From Didemnitutus sp041906465 (lineage in GTDB: Bacteria; Verrucomicrobiota; Verrucomicrobiia; Opitutales; Opitutaceae): a stretch of 64,000 nt of DNA. Shown here one piece after another: positions 27,904 to 37,234 of this stretch (positions are counted from its first letter, which is position 1; the number at the start of each line of letters is the position of its first letter). The stretch is from the NCBI GenBank assembly GCA_041906465.1, contig JAYRJE010000001.1, positions 186,001-250,000 on the forward strand, read 5' to 3'. The notes under the pieces are model-generated. The model was not told the DNA's origin. It saw only the letters and a list, made by a program, of their open reading frames with translations, and ran no database searches. Made by a program: the position numbers and the translations under genes.

Positions 27904-29619
27904 TCAGTCGAGATCGCCGACGGTGACGGAGACAACTTCCTCGATTGTGGTGAGACCGGCGAGCACTTTTCGCACACCGTCCTCGCGCATCGTGCGCATG
28001 CCGTCTCGCCGGGCGCGGGCGCGCAACTGCGTGGCACTCGCGTTCTCATAGATCATCGCGCGGATGTCGTCCGAGATCAAAAAGATCTCAAAAATGCCCA
28101 TGCGTCCGCGATAGCCGGTGCCGTTGCACTCGGCACAGCCAGCGCCGCGCAGGAAGTGCGCGCCCATGAGTTGCTCCGGCGTCGCGCCGAGCGCGAGGAG
28201 TTCACGCGTGGTCGGAGTGTAGTCGCGAGCGCAGTGGCGGCACACTCGCCGCACGAGCCGCTGCGCCATCGTCGCGCGCAGCGACGCGGCGACGAGAAAC
28301 GGTTTCGCGCCGATGTCGATCAAGCGTGTGACGGCGCCCGGAGCATCGTTCGTGTGCAGCGTGCTGAAGACGAGATGGCCGGTCAGCGAAGCGTTGATCG
28401 CGATGTCGGCGGTCTCGGCGTCACGAATTTCGCCGACCATCACGATGTTCGGCGCCTGGCGCAGCATCGCGCGCAGCGCCGACGCGAACGTCATCCCGAT
28501 CTCCGCGCGAACGGGAACCTGGTTGATGCCGGTCAGCTGATACTCCACCGGATCCTCGACCGTGATGATCTTGCGGTCGGATTTGTTGAGGTGATGCAGG
28601 CACGCGTAGAGCGTGGTCGTCTTGCCCGAGCCGGTCGGGCCGGTGACGAGCAGGATGCCATCGGGCGACGCAATCAGCTTGGAAAAATCCGTCTCATCGT
28701 CGCCGTAGAACCCGAGTTCGGGCAATCCGAGGTGCAGGCCTTCCTTGTCGAGAATGCGCATCACGATGCTCTCTCCGTGCGCCGTGGGCAGCGAAGAGAC
28801 GCGCAAATCGAGCTGTTTGCCCGCGAGCATGACCTGGATGCGGCCGTCCTGCGGGACGCGTTTCTCGGCGATCGAGATGTTCGCCATGATCTTCACGCGC
28901 GAGATCAGCGCGAGTTGCAGGCGTTTCGCGGGCGAATCGACTTCGACGAGCACACCGTCGATCCGATAACGCACGCGGAAGCGGCGCTCGAGTGGCTCGA
29001 GATGAATGTCCGACGCCCGACGGCGCACCGCTTCGTGAATGATCGAATGCACGAGCCGGATGATCGGTGCGTCGCCCTCCTTCGCGGTCGGATCGGCCGC
29101 GCTCACGGCGATTTCGGTCGCGCCGGCATCAGCCGCACCGCCGGTCAGGTCCTCCATTTCGTCCGCTTCGCGGCCATAATGCCGGGCGATCGTGCGTTGG
29201 AGATCGTCGCCCGCCGCGACGACCGGCGTCACCGGCAGTTCGCAGACGTGCGCGAGCCCGTCGATCACGTCGGCATCGAGCGGATCCGCCACGGCGACTT
29301 GCACCGCGCCGTTCGTCAGCGCCACGGCGCAGACACCGTAGCGCATCACGAACGAGCGCGGCAGCGTGCCGAGCACGTCGCCGGGGATCTGCCGCTCGCC
29401 GATGGCGACGAACGGCATGCCGAGCTGCTGCGCGAGCGCTTCCGCGAGGGCGCGACGGTCGAGCGCGCCGCGGGCGTGCAGCGATTCGAGCACGCTCGGT
29501 GGTGGCGACGTCAGATCCGTGTGCTCCGCCGCCGCCCGGCGGGCTGACTCCACCGCATCCGCGGCAACGAGGCCGCGTTCGAGCGCGAGTTGGAGGACGA
29601 AGTCGTCGGCGGTGGTCAA
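27904..29619 (-). CDS. PilB/GspE-type assembly ATPase (copy 2)
   Basis: A 571-residue paralogue of the ATPase at 25097-26791, with the same order of parts: GspE_N-like start, ASDIHLEPLERRFRVRYRID, Walker A GPTGSGKTTTLY near residue 325, TVEDPVEY, NIVMVGEIRDAET, STLHTNDAPGAVTRLIDIG and a CRHC/CAEC zinc site. No ATG or GTG is available at the N terminus; the start is taken as TTG 29619, giving MTTADDFVLQLALERG. Two extension-type ATPases plus PilT in one run suggests one serves the pilus and the other the pseudopilin system (inference). Confidence 0.9.
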   Translation of the reverse strand: MTTADDFVLQLALERGLVAADAVESARRAAAEHTDLTSPPPSVLESLHARGALDRRALAEALAQQLGMPFVAIGERQIPGDVLGTLPRSFVMRYGVCAVALTNGAVQVAVADPLDADVIDGLAHVCELPVTPVVAAGDDLQRTIARHYGREADEMEDLTGGAADAGATEIAVSAADPTAKEGDAPIIRLVHSIIHEAVRRRASDIHLEPLERRFRVRYRIDGVLVEVDSPAKRLQLALISRVKIMANISIAEKRVPQDGRIQVMLAGKQLDLRVSSLPTAHGESIVMRILDKEGLHLGLPELGFYGDDETDFSKLIASPDGILLVTGPTGSGKTTTLYACLHHLNKSDRKIITVEDPVEYQLTGINQVPVRAEIGMTFASALRAMLRQAPNIVMVGEIRDAETADIAINASLTGHLVFSTLHTNDAPGAVTRLIDIGAKPFLVAASLRATMAQRLVRRVCRHCARDYTPTTRELLALGATPEQLMGAHFLRGAGCAECNGTGYRGRMGIFEIFLISDDIRAMIYENASATQLRARARRDGMRTMREDGVRKVLAGLTTIEEVVSVTVGDLD

Positions 29620-29650
29620 GCGGGGCGAGCTGACCGGCGTGGACCGCGCG

Positions 29651-31639
29651 TCAGCGATTCAGGCTCATCAGGAACTCGGCGTTGGTCTTCGTCTTCTTGA
29701 GCCGCTGGATAAGCATCTCGATCGAATCGGCGGCCGGGACACCCTGCATCGCACGACGCAACGAGTAGATGCGGGCGAGTTCGTCGGGGTGATAGATGAG
29801 CTCTTCCTTGCGCGTGCCGGACTTGTCGATGTTGAGCGCGGGGAAGATGCGCTTGTTGACGAGGTCCCGGTCGAGGTGGAGCTCCATGTTGCCGGTGCCC
29901 TTGAACTCCTCGAAAATGATCTCGTCCATGCGCGAGCCGGTGTCGACGAGCGCGGTGCCGAGGATCGTGAGCGAGCCGCCGCCCTCGATGTTGCGCGCGG
30001 AGCCGAAGAAGCGCTTCGGTTTTTGCAGCGCCGTCGCTTCGAGACCACCGGACATGATTTTGCCGGAATTCGACGTGAGGGCGTTGTAGGCGCGGGCGAG
30101 GCGCGTGATGGAGTCGAGGAGGATGACGACGTGCTCGCCGTGTTCGACGAGGCGGCGCGCTTTCTCAATCACCATCTCGGCGCAGTGAATGTGGCTCTCC
30201 GGTGTCTCGTCGAAGGTCGAGCTGACAACCTCGCCCTTGCAGTGGCGGCGGAAGTCGGTGACTTCCTCGGGGCGTTCGTCGATGAGCAGGATGATCAACT
30301 TCGCATCGGGCGAATTCGCCGCGATCGAGTTGGCCATGTTTTGCAGGAGAACCGTCTTGCCGGTGCGCGGCGGGGCGACGATCAGACCGCGCTGGCCGAA
30401 GCCGACGGGCGTAATGATGTCGACCATGCGCATCGACACGTCCTTCGCGCCCGGCGATTCGAGCCAGATGCGCGTGAGCGGATAATACGGCGTCAGCTCC
30501 TCGAACGGTTTCAGGTCGAGGATCGCCTCGGGCTTGCCGCCCATGACGGAGCGCACACGCACGACGCTCGGGCAACGGTCGTTGCCCGACGGCGCCTGCA
30601 CCTGCACTTCGACGTGATGGCCGCGCTTGAGGCCGAGTTTTTTGAAGAACACTTCCGGCACATACGAATCCTCGGGGTAGAGCCGGTAATTCGTGAACGG
30701 ATGCACGATGAAGCCGAAGCCTCGATCGGTGAGGTCGAGCCAGCCTTGGTCGAGCAACGGAATCTTCTGCTCGGCCGCTGCGGTGAAAATCGCACTCAGG
30801 AGCTGCTTGCGATTCGGCACGACGTCGAATTTCGCGCCGAGGTCGCGCGCCTTGGTGCTGAGCTCGGCGTGGCCGAGGGCGTAGAGTTCATTGAGCCAGA
30901 TCGGATCGGCTTTTCCCGCGGCGATGTCGTCTGCGGTTCTGTTGAGCGCATCGAGATCGGCGAAGCGCGCGGGATCCGGCAAATCGCCGAAATAAACCTC
31001 CCCCTTCGGCGGAGGCGGTTGCGGCGGATGCTTCGGGCCATTGCCACCCTGGCCGCCCTGCCCGCCACCACCGCGGTGCTTGTCCCATTTGCCGCGGAAT
31101 TTCTTGTCGCGCCAACGGTTGAATTTGCCGCCGCCGCCGCCCTGCTGCTGGCCACCTTGTTGGTCACCGCCGTTGCCACCATTGCCGCCGCTGTCTTGGC
31201 CGCTGATTTGCGAGTCGCGCTGTCCGCCGTCGGAGGGCGCGGACTCGCCGCCGCCACTTTCAGTGGGCGCAGCAGCCGGGGCGGAAGTCAGTGCGGGCGT
31301 CGAAGCCGCTTCGCGCGGCTCTTCGGCGCGCGGTGCACGCTCTTCCTGACGCGGCTCGCGTTCCTCGCGCGGCGCACGCTCTTCCCGTTTCGGCGCGCGG
31401 GCTTCCTCGCGTGAAGCCGGAGCCGGCTCTTCGCGGCGCGGTTCAGCCGGAAACTCGGTCTGCACCGGAGCGGGTTTCGCTTCCGTCGCGGACGCGCTGG
31501 GGGCGCTTTCGCCGGACTCGGCGGGCGCGCTCTTCTTTGAGCGAGTGAGGCGCGAGCGGGTGCGCGGGCGTTTCTTGGGAGCTTCGCTTTCGGATGCGGA
31601 GCGCGGAGTGTCCTCGTCGGACTTCGGGGGCAAGGCCAT
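29651..31639 (-). CDS. rho: Transcription termination factor Rho (full-length, with long disordered N-terminal insertion)
   Basis: A 662-residue Rho. Residues 1 to about 215 are low complexity: Ala/Pro/Ser, then Arg-Glu repeats (KREERAPREEREPRQEERAP), then Gly/Gln-rich with RG/KWDKHRGG patches. The rest is classical Rho: helical subdomain, primary RNA site with RGFGFIVHP near residue 307, Walker A APPRTGKT near 420, IDERPEEVTDF, LLDSITRLARAYN, SGTRKEELIYHPDEL. Such insertions occur in Rho of high-GC and Bacteroidetes-type bacteria and can add RNA binding or phase behaviour. Eleven bases after coaE; likely the essential copy. A short paralogue lies at 17977-19164. Confidence 0.96.
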   Translation of the reverse strand: MALPPKSDEDTPRSASESEAPKKRPRTRSRLTRSKKSAPAESGESAPSASATEAKPAPVQTEFPAEPRREEPAPASREEARAPKREERAPREEREPRQEERAPRAEEPREAASTPALTSAPAAAPTESGGGESAPSDGGQRDSQISGQDSGGNGGNGGDQQGGQQQGGGGGKFNRWRDKKFRGKWDKHRGGGGQGGQGGNGPKHPPQPPPPKGEVYFGDLPDPARFADLDALNRTADDIAAGKADPIWLNELYALGHAELSTKARDLGAKFDVVPNRKQLLSAIFTAAAEQKIPLLDQGWLDLTDRGFGFIVHPFTNYRLYPEDSYVPEVFFKKLGLKRGHHVEVQVQAPSGNDRCPSVVRVRSVMGGKPEAILDLKPFEELTPYYPLTRIWLESPGAKDVSMRMVDIITPVGFGQRGLIVAPPRTGKTVLLQNMANSIAANSPDAKLIILLIDERPEEVTDFRRHCKGEVVSSTFDETPESHIHCAEMVIEKARRLVEHGEHVVILLDSITRLARAYNALTSNSGKIMSGGLEATALQKPKRFFGSARNIEGGGSLTILGTALVDTGSRMDEIIFEEFKGTGNMELHLDRDLVNKRIFPALNIDKSGTRKEELIYHPDELARIYSLRRAMQGVPAADSIEMLIQRLKKTKTNAEFLMSLNR

Positions 31640-31650
31640 CGGGTGGCGGG

Positions 31651-32259
31651 TCAGTGGGAGTGGATAAGGGAGAGGCGTCGGGCCAGTTCGCTGACTTGCT
31701 CGCGCAAAAATTCGAGGGTGCCGTCGTTGAGTAAAACGAAGTCAGCCAACTCGCATTTTCGGGCCAGGGGCAGCTGCTTGGCGAGGCGCTGGCGGGCGAT
31801 CTCAGGGGAGACACCACGTTGTTCCAGCCGCCTTAGTTGCAGGTCGGAAGATGTGGTTACACAGACCGTGAAATCAAACCTATTCTCCAAGCGTTTTTCG
31901 AAGAGCAAGGGCACTTCGACCATGAACTTCTCGTCCTGTGCCGTGGCATAAATGCCGTCCCAGTGCGCGCGCAGCCGCGGGTGCAACAAATCCTCCAGCC
32001 ACGCCAACGCCGCCGCGTCGCCGAAAACCACCGCGCCGAGCTTCGCGCGATCGACTCCACCCGCTGCATTCAGCACGCCGGCGCCGAATCGCTCGCGGAT
32101 CGCGTGCGCCACCTCCGCATTCGGCAACAGCACCTCGTGCACGGTCCGGTCCGCATCGAGCCGGCGAAAGCCGAGCTCAGCGAACAATGCCGCGGCGGTC
32201 GATTTGCCGCATCCCATCCCGCCGGTCAGGCCGACGATCAAATTCCCACGTTGGGCCAT
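31651..32259 (-). CDS. coaE: Dephospho-CoA kinase
   Basis: Phosphorylates dephospho-CoA, the last step in coenzyme A synthesis. The 202-residue protein has the P-loop GLTGGMGCGKST (residues 10-21), DADRTVHEVL for CoA binding, the LLHPRLR segment, and VEVPLLFEKRLENRFD, all standard for CoaE. The ATG at 32259 is chosen because the P-loop needs to be near the N terminus; an upstream open frame overlaps the divergent HD gene. It leads a minus-strand run with rho and the pil genes. Confidence 0.94.
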   Translation of the reverse strand: MAQRGNLIVGLTGGMGCGKSTAAALFAELGFRRLDADRTVHEVLLPNAEVAHAIRERFGAGVLNAAGGVDRAKLGAVVFGDAAALAWLEDLLHPRLRAHWDGIYATAQDEKFMVEVPLLFEKRLENRFDFTVCVTTSSDLQLRRLEQRGVSPEIARQRLAKQLPLARKCELADFVLLNDGTLEFLREQVSELARRLSLIHSH

Positions 32260-32323
32260 GCGTGAGCGGGCAAACAATGCGCTTGCTGCATGAGGAGCAA
32301 CCCCTATTTCGAGAGCACCCCGC

Positions 32324-33184
32324 ATGGCTCTCCCGACCGCCATCGTCGCCAAAGATCCCGGCGCCACCGCGACGCACCTGAAGACGGTCTTCAGCTCGCG
32401 CGGATGGGACTCCAGCCATGCCTTGCTCGACCGGGTGCTCGGCGACATCACCGCCGCATTCTGGGGCAACTGGCCGGGTTACCTCGCGATCGACATGCGC
32501 TACCACGACCTCGGCCACACGCTGCAGGCCACCGTCTGCGTGTGCGATCTGGTCGCCGGGCAGCACCGGTCCGGAGAGATGCCCGAGTTTGGCCAACGTG
32601 CCGCGGAACTCACCGTCGTGGCCGCCCTCCTCCACGACAGCGGCTTCCTCAAGGAGCAGGGTGACGACCGCGGCACCGGTGCGAAATACACTCTGGTCCA
32701 CGAACGCCGCAGCTGCGACTTCGCTCGCGCCTATCTGCCCCGACTCGGCCTGACCGCGGACGAGATCGAGGACATCTGCGCCGCCATCAGCTGCACCGGA
32801 CCGCGTAATCGCATCAGTGCGCAAGCGTTCCGCAGTCCTGTCGCGCGCCGCATGGCGTGCCTCCTGACGACGGCCGATTACCTGTCGCAAATGTGCGCGC
32901 CGGACTACGCCGACAAACTCGACCATCTTTTCGCCGAATTCGTCGAGGCCTTCGAGCACGACGGTGTTCCGCCGGAGCGCAGGCCTTACCAAACGATCAC
33001 CGAGTTGAAGCTCAAGACGCCGGATTTCTGGGCGAAATTCGTGCGCCCGATGCTCGACACCGAGGCAGAGGCTGTTCATCGCTTTCTCTCATTCACGGGC
33101 CAAACCAACGCCTACCTGCAGGCCATCGAGGACAACATCGCTGAAGTCCGCCGTCGCGCCCAGGAAGGCTTGGTCACTGTCTAG
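32324..33184 (+). CDS. HD-domain metal-dependent phosphohydrolase
   Basis: A 286-residue soluble protein with an HD domain: RYHDLGHT (His61-Asp62) and VVAALLHDSGF (His104-Asp105), followed by HERRSCDFARAYL and DYLSQMCAPDYADKL. This is the metal site of HD hydrolases that cleave nucleotides or cyclic nucleotides. No sensor domain is attached. The substrate is unknown. Divergent from coaE (64-base gap); comM follows after 22 bases on the same strand. Confidence 0.8.
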   Translation: MALPTAIVAKDPGATATHLKTVFSSRGWDSSHALLDRVLGDITAAFWGNWPGYLAIDMRYHDLGHTLQATVCVCDLVAGQHRSGEMPEFGQRAAELTVVAALLHDSGFLKEQGDDRGTGAKYTLVHERRSCDFARAYLPRLGLTADEIEDICAAISCTGPRNRISAQAFRSPVARRMACLLTTADYLSQMCAPDYADKLDHLFAEFVEAFEHDGVPPERRPYQTITELKLKTPDFWAKFVRPMLDTEAEAVHRFLSFTGQTNAYLQAIEDNIAEVRRRAQEGLVTV

Positions 33185-33206
33185 CCTCCCCGCTCCCGCC
33201 CGCTGA

Positions 33207-34739
33207 ATGCTCGCCACGATCTGCTCGGCCGCCCTGGTCGGCATCGACGCCGTGCCCGTGTCCGTCGAGGTCAACACCGGCGAAACCGGTGAACCCAAAC
33301 TCATCCTCGTCGGCCTCCCCGACGCTGCCGTCAAGGAATCGGACGACCGCGTCTTCTCCGCGCTCAGCAACTCCGGCTTCCGGATGCCGCGCACGCGCAC
33401 GACGATCAATCTCGCCCCCGGCGGTCTGCGCAAGGAAGGCGCGCTCTATGATCTCCCGATCGCGCTCGGCATCGTCATCGCCGACGGCCGCCTGAAAAAC
33501 GAACACCTCGACGAGTTCCTCATCGCCGGCGAACTCAGTCTCTCCGGCGCCACGCGCCCCGTGCGTGGCGGGCTCGCGCTCGCCGTCCTCGCCCGCGCCT
33601 CCGGCAAACGCGCGCTCATCCTCCCGCCCATCACCGCCGACGAAGCCGCGCTCGTCGAGGGCGTCGAGGTCTACAGCGTCAAATCCCTCGACGAAGCCGC
33701 GCGCTTTCTCGCCGGCGACGCGAAGCTCGCGCCCGTGCGGCCGCGCGAGCCACACCGCGCCGCGACGAGCGATGCGCATATCGATTTCTCCGAGATCAAA
33801 GGCCAGCACGCCGTGCGTCGCGCCGTCGAAGTCGCCGTGGCGGGAAACCATAATCTGCTGATGCTCGGCCCGCCCGGCTCCGGCAAATCCATGATCGCAA
33901 AACGCGTGCCCACGATCATGCCGCAGCCCTCGCTCGACGAATATCTTGAGATCCTCCGCATCCACAGCGCCGCCGGCGCCACGCTCAACGGCGAGGTCCG
34001 CTTCCTCGAACGTCCGGCCCGCGCGCCGCACCACACCATCTCCGACGTCGGCCTGCTCGGCGGCGGCGCCATTCCTGGCCCAGGCGAAATCTCTCTCGCG
34101 CATCACGGCGTGCTCTTCCTCGACGAATTGCCCGAGTTCAAGCGCTCCGCCCTCGAAGTCCTTCGCCAACCGCTCGAAGACGGCACCGTCCAGATTTCCC
34201 GCAGCGCCGGCAAGGTCACGCTCCCATGCAGCTTCCTGCTCGTCGCCGCGATGAACCCCTGCCCCTGCGGTTATCTCGGCGACGCCAAACGCGAGTGCCG
34301 TTGCGCGCCATCGCAAATTCAACGTTACCGCAACCGCGTCAGCGGCCCGCTCCTCGACCGCATCGACATTCACGTCGAAGCTCCCGCACTCTCGCTCACC
34401 GAACTGCGCACCGAGAAAATCGCCGAGTCCTCCGCCGCCATCCGCGCCCGCGTGGAGACGGCGCGCGCCGTGCAACGCGAGCGCTTCCGCGATTCACGCA
34501 CCTCCGCCAACGCCCGCATGACGCAAGCCCAGATCAAGCGCCATTGTCATCTCGACTCGACGCTCGGCGATTTGCTCCAGCAAGCGATGGAGCAACTCAG
34601 CCTGAGCGCGCGCGCCTACGACCGCATCCTGAAAGTCGCCCGCACGATCGCCGACCTCGCCGCCGCCGAGAAAATCGCCGCCCCGCACTTGCTCGAAGCC
34701 ATCCAATACCGCTCGCTCGACCGGAACGTGTTTTACTGA
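33207..34739 (+). CDS. comM: YifB/ComM family AAA+ ATPase (Mg-chelatase-like)
   Basis: ComM-type helicase that helps branch migration during natural transformation. The 510-residue protein has the N-terminal Lon-protease-like domain (about residues 1-165), Walker A GPPGSGKSMIAKR near 221, Walker B VLFLDELPEF, a zinc-like CPCGYLGDAKRECRCAP and the C-terminal Mg_chelatase_C region ending SLDRNVFY. Length matches the family. Present with pil ATPases nearby, it fits a DNA-uptake capacity (inference). Confidence 0.93.
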   Translation: MLATICSAALVGIDAVPVSVEVNTGETGEPKLILVGLPDAAVKESDDRVFSALSNSGFRMPRTRTTINLAPGGLRKEGALYDLPIALGIVIADGRLKNEHLDEFLIAGELSLSGATRPVRGGLALAVLARASGKRALILPPITADEAALVEGVEVYSVKSLDEAARFLAGDAKLAPVRPREPHRAATSDAHIDFSEIKGQHAVRRAVEVAVAGNHNLLMLGPPGSGKSMIAKRVPTIMPQPSLDEYLEILRIHSAAGATLNGEVRFLERPARAPHHTISDVGLLGGGAIPGPGEISLAHHGVLFLDELPEFKRSALEVLRQPLEDGTVQISRSAGKVTLPCSFLLVAAMNPCPCGYLGDAKRECRCAPSQIQRYRNRVSGPLLDRIDIHVEAPALSLTELRTEKIAESSAAIRARVETARAVQRERFRDSRTSANARMTQAQIKRHCHLDSTLGDLLQQAMEQLSLSARAYDRILKVARTIADLAAAEKIAAPHLLEAIQYRSLDRNVFY

Positions 34740-34770
34740 GCCGCGCTGATCGTCTGAACTGCGCCACTCC

Positions 34771-35097
34771 ATGAAAAGCGTTTGGACTTGGTTCAGTTTG
34801 GCTGCGCTCCCCTTGCTTGGTTACCCGTTTGTGCTCGTCGGCGCGCTGTTCTGGGTGGCCGGTGTCGCGAACCTCAGCGAGCCCTCGACGCGCGACCTCA
34901 TTGGCGTCGCGCTCGGAGGCGCGACACAGCTGCTGGCGCTCGCCTATCCGATCGTGCTCGCCGTTAGTTTTTTTGCTGCACGGGCCGCGCAGCGAGCAGG
35001 TCACGAGACCAAAGCGCTCCGCTTGAGTGCAATGCCGTGGCTTACCCTTGCCGCGACTCTCGTGCTGGCGCTGCTCTGGGCGACGATCGGCGGCTGA
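34771..35097 (+). CDS. Small membrane protein, unknown
   Basis: A 108-residue protein with three predicted transmembrane helices (WFSLAALPLLGYPFVLVGAL, LLALAYPIVLAVSFFAA, PWLTLAATLVLALLW) and a short polar loop. No family recognised. It begins 31 bases after comM on the same strand. Confidence 0.55.
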   Translation: MKSVWTWFSLAALPLLGYPFVLVGALFWVAGVANLSEPSTRDLIGVALGGATQLLALAYPIVLAVSFFAARAAQRAGHETKALRLSAMPWLTLAATLVLALLWATIGG

Positions 35098-35108
35098 ATT
35101 TCGATCGC

Positions 35109-35200
35109 GCAAATCTGCGCAGGCTCTTCGCGGCAAACGACGGGCGTTGCTCCGTTCGCCTTACCGGAGGGCGCCGCTCCGTCGGCGCCGCGAGTCGTGG
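35109..35200. repeat. Palindromic gap sequence with GGCGCCG hairpin
   Basis: The 160-base gap between the small membrane protein and the truncated secreted protein contains GGCGCCG, loop CTCCGT, CGGCGCC and nearby complementary words (ACGGGCG / CGTTCGCC). It looks like decayed copies of the intergenic hairpin family. No gene is seen in it. Confidence 0.4.
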
Positions 35201-35257
35201 TCCGTGCGACACTCGGCGGCCACGGAGCGTCCGCCCCTCCACCGTCGTCGCTTCGAG

Positions 35258-36070
35258 CTACTGCCCCGTCGCGCTGAGGACCGACGGCTGCTCGAACACC
35301 GCCGTGTTCAGCGTCGCGTTGTTGTGCGACGTCACCGCGAGGCCGACATACGCCTCCTCCGGCAACGTGATCGTCGCGCCGCCTTGCGCTTTCCAAGTGG
35401 TGCGGTCGCTCGACGTGTAGGCCGTGATCGTGTTGCCGGAGCGCACGAGGCGCACCCACTGCGGCACGCCGACGCCCCAATCCTGACCGTTCATCTGCGC
35501 CTGCGCGCCGGCCGCGGTGCGATATTGGAACGACGCCCCGCTCGTCGGTGTGAGCGGCATGAAAGCATAGGCCGCGCCCGGCGTCAGGTCGCTGCGGAAC
35601 ATCACGCCGGCTTTCGCCCAGCCGTGCGTGTTCGTAATGCCCGCGACCCGCGCGATGACCTCCCCGTTGTAGCGTAGCTTTTGGTGGACGAATTGAAACG
35701 CGTCTGCCGTGCCCCAAATATCGCTGCCGGAACCACGCACCGTGAAGGTCGTGCCGCTTTGCGACATCGAACCCGCGACGCCGGCCGCGCCGACATCGGC
35801 AGACGCCCACGTCGTCGTGGCGGACGACGCGAGCGTCGTTCCGTTGCCGGTAACGGGAAGACTCTCCTGCGAGCCGCGCATGGCGCGCAGCGAATAGTAA
35901 TACGTCGTGCCCGAGCGCAATCCCGCGCCCGCCGGATTGCCATCAGGGTTGATCGAGCCGTCGTCGGTCCAGGTCGTCGTGTTCGCCGCCACGCTTCCGA
36001 CCGTGATGTAACCGTGACTCGTGTTGCGCTCGATGACGAAGCCCGTTTCGTCGCCGGCGTTGACGCCCAG
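35258..36070 (-). pseudogene. C-terminal remnant of a secreted Fn3 / LamG-like protein
   Basis: About 270 codons with a complete C terminus but no start. The visible part begins inside a fibronectin type III-like repeat (GDETGFVIERNTSHGYITVG, then GLRSGTTYYYSLRAM) followed by a concanavalin-like beta domain (VRGSGSDIWGTADAFQFVHQ, AGVMFRSDLTPGAAYAFMPL, SDRTTWKAQG). Such modules occur at the end of large surface proteins and glycan-binding enzymes. Upstream of about 36070 the frame runs into the antisense of another truncated gene, so the N-terminal part was lost in a rearrangement. Confidence 0.75.
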
Positions 36071-36075
36071 CATCT

Positions 36076-36919
36076 CCTTAGGGAATTTCTTTTCGCAATG
36101 ACGGCCGACGGCAAGGCGCAGGTAATCTATGCAACGCACTCGCCGTCCATGATCAATCCGATGCGTGGCGGCCAAATCAGAGTGCTTCATCGGACGATGT
36201 CCCAGAACAAGAAGTTCGCGACCACTCGTCTGATGCCAGCCCCTGACGAGGCCAATTTTTTAGCTGTTCGCACGAGCCTAGGCATTTCAGCCGGCGATTC
36301 GCTCCTATACGCACCTGTGACGATCATTACCGAGGGGGTAACAGAAGTCAGATGCTTGCCCGCTGTTATCGCGCGGCTGAATAGCGCCGGGCTTCTCGGC
36401 GAGATTGATGCAGACAAGCTCTTGGGACTGTCGACCTTTCTAGATGGAAACGGCGACTCCTACGAGTATCTCTGCCGCTTGGCCAAAGCACATGGCGCGA
36501 AGGTCATTCTGTTTCTCGACGGTGACAAACGTCGCCAAGTCCAAAAAATGGACATCGCCGGCAAGCACCCTGATGTTCCCGTGGTCTTCATCACAGGCAC
36601 CAAGGAGTTCGAGCAAATCGTGCCAGAAACTAAATATCTCCAAGCTCTCGCTGAGGAAGCCGAAGTGAACCTCGGCGACGACCCCTCACAGGAACTCGCC
36701 ACCTGGACAGCCGCTCAAGCTTACCGTAGTAAAGTGGCATTCAGCAAGCGAGTCGATCAGTGGTTCGACGAGCGCCACACCATAGATTTTTTTCTCTCCA
36801 AAAAGTTGATCATGGAACGAGCAATCAGGCTCACCGATCCAACTGAAATCGACGCCACGGCGATAAAGGAGCTCCTCGGAAAGATCGAACAGGCCTTACT
36901 CGGCACGTCGTTCACCTAA
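36076..36919 (+). pseudogene. C-terminal remnant of an AAA ATPase/TOPRIM (OLD-like) nuclease
   Basis: About 280 codons. The frame opens directly at the H-switch end of an ABC-type ATPase (FLFAMTADGKAQVIYATHSP) and continues into a TOPRIM-like domain (VTIITEGVTEVRCLPAVIAR, then ILFLDGDKRR with the acidic pair), as in OLD-family and related defence nucleases. Walker A, signature and Walker B motifs are absent, so the ATPase cannot work. An ATG at 36098 could start a 273-residue product with the TOPRIM part. Lower GC than the flanks. It abuts the truncated secreted protein at about 36070. Confidence 0.75.
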
Positions 36920-37012
36920 GATCATCGACATGGTCGATCTGTGAACCGATCGCGCGCTCTAACTCGAAGCCCAAGACTAGGCGTCGATGAACGCACTCGC
37001 CCAATTAGCGCG

Positions 37013-37228
37013 CTATCTCGGCTTGTCGGGAAACGTCGTTTCTTGATCCACGTTGATACCGAGTGGAATACCCGGAATCATCTCAGATTCGTAGCGCTCA
37101 AGTAGAGCACTCGCGGCTTCATTCGTCAGCGTAAGGCGCGACTCGCTCATACTGTAGAAATTGAGCACGCCGGCGGGAGTGCTGATAGAGAGTCGGAAAC
37201 CGCTTCCGAACTTCTGGGGCTGCAGCAT
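37013..37228 (-). CDS. Small unknown protein, island gene 1
   Basis: A 71-residue soluble protein (MLQPQKFGSGFRLSI...). The pattern SRLTLTNEAASALLERYESE matches EQLTLTGEEAEMLAEELRST of the next gene: a beta strand ending LTLT, then an amphipathic helix. They look like paralogues or a small-protein pair. Six bases separate them, so they are probably one transcript. Lower GC than core genes. No function known. Confidence 0.5.
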   Translation of the reverse strand: MLQPQKFGSGFRLSISTPAGVLNFYSMSESRLTLTNEAASALLERYESEMIPGIPLGINVDQETTFPDKPR

Positions 37229-37234
37229 GGGCGA

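Noticed and set aside
26926..29547. Very long plus-strand open frame (about 870 codons) opposite the pilT/pilB genes
   Set aside because: Arg/Asp/Gly-rich translation with no motif; it is the antisense of strongly supported genes, a usual effect of high GC.
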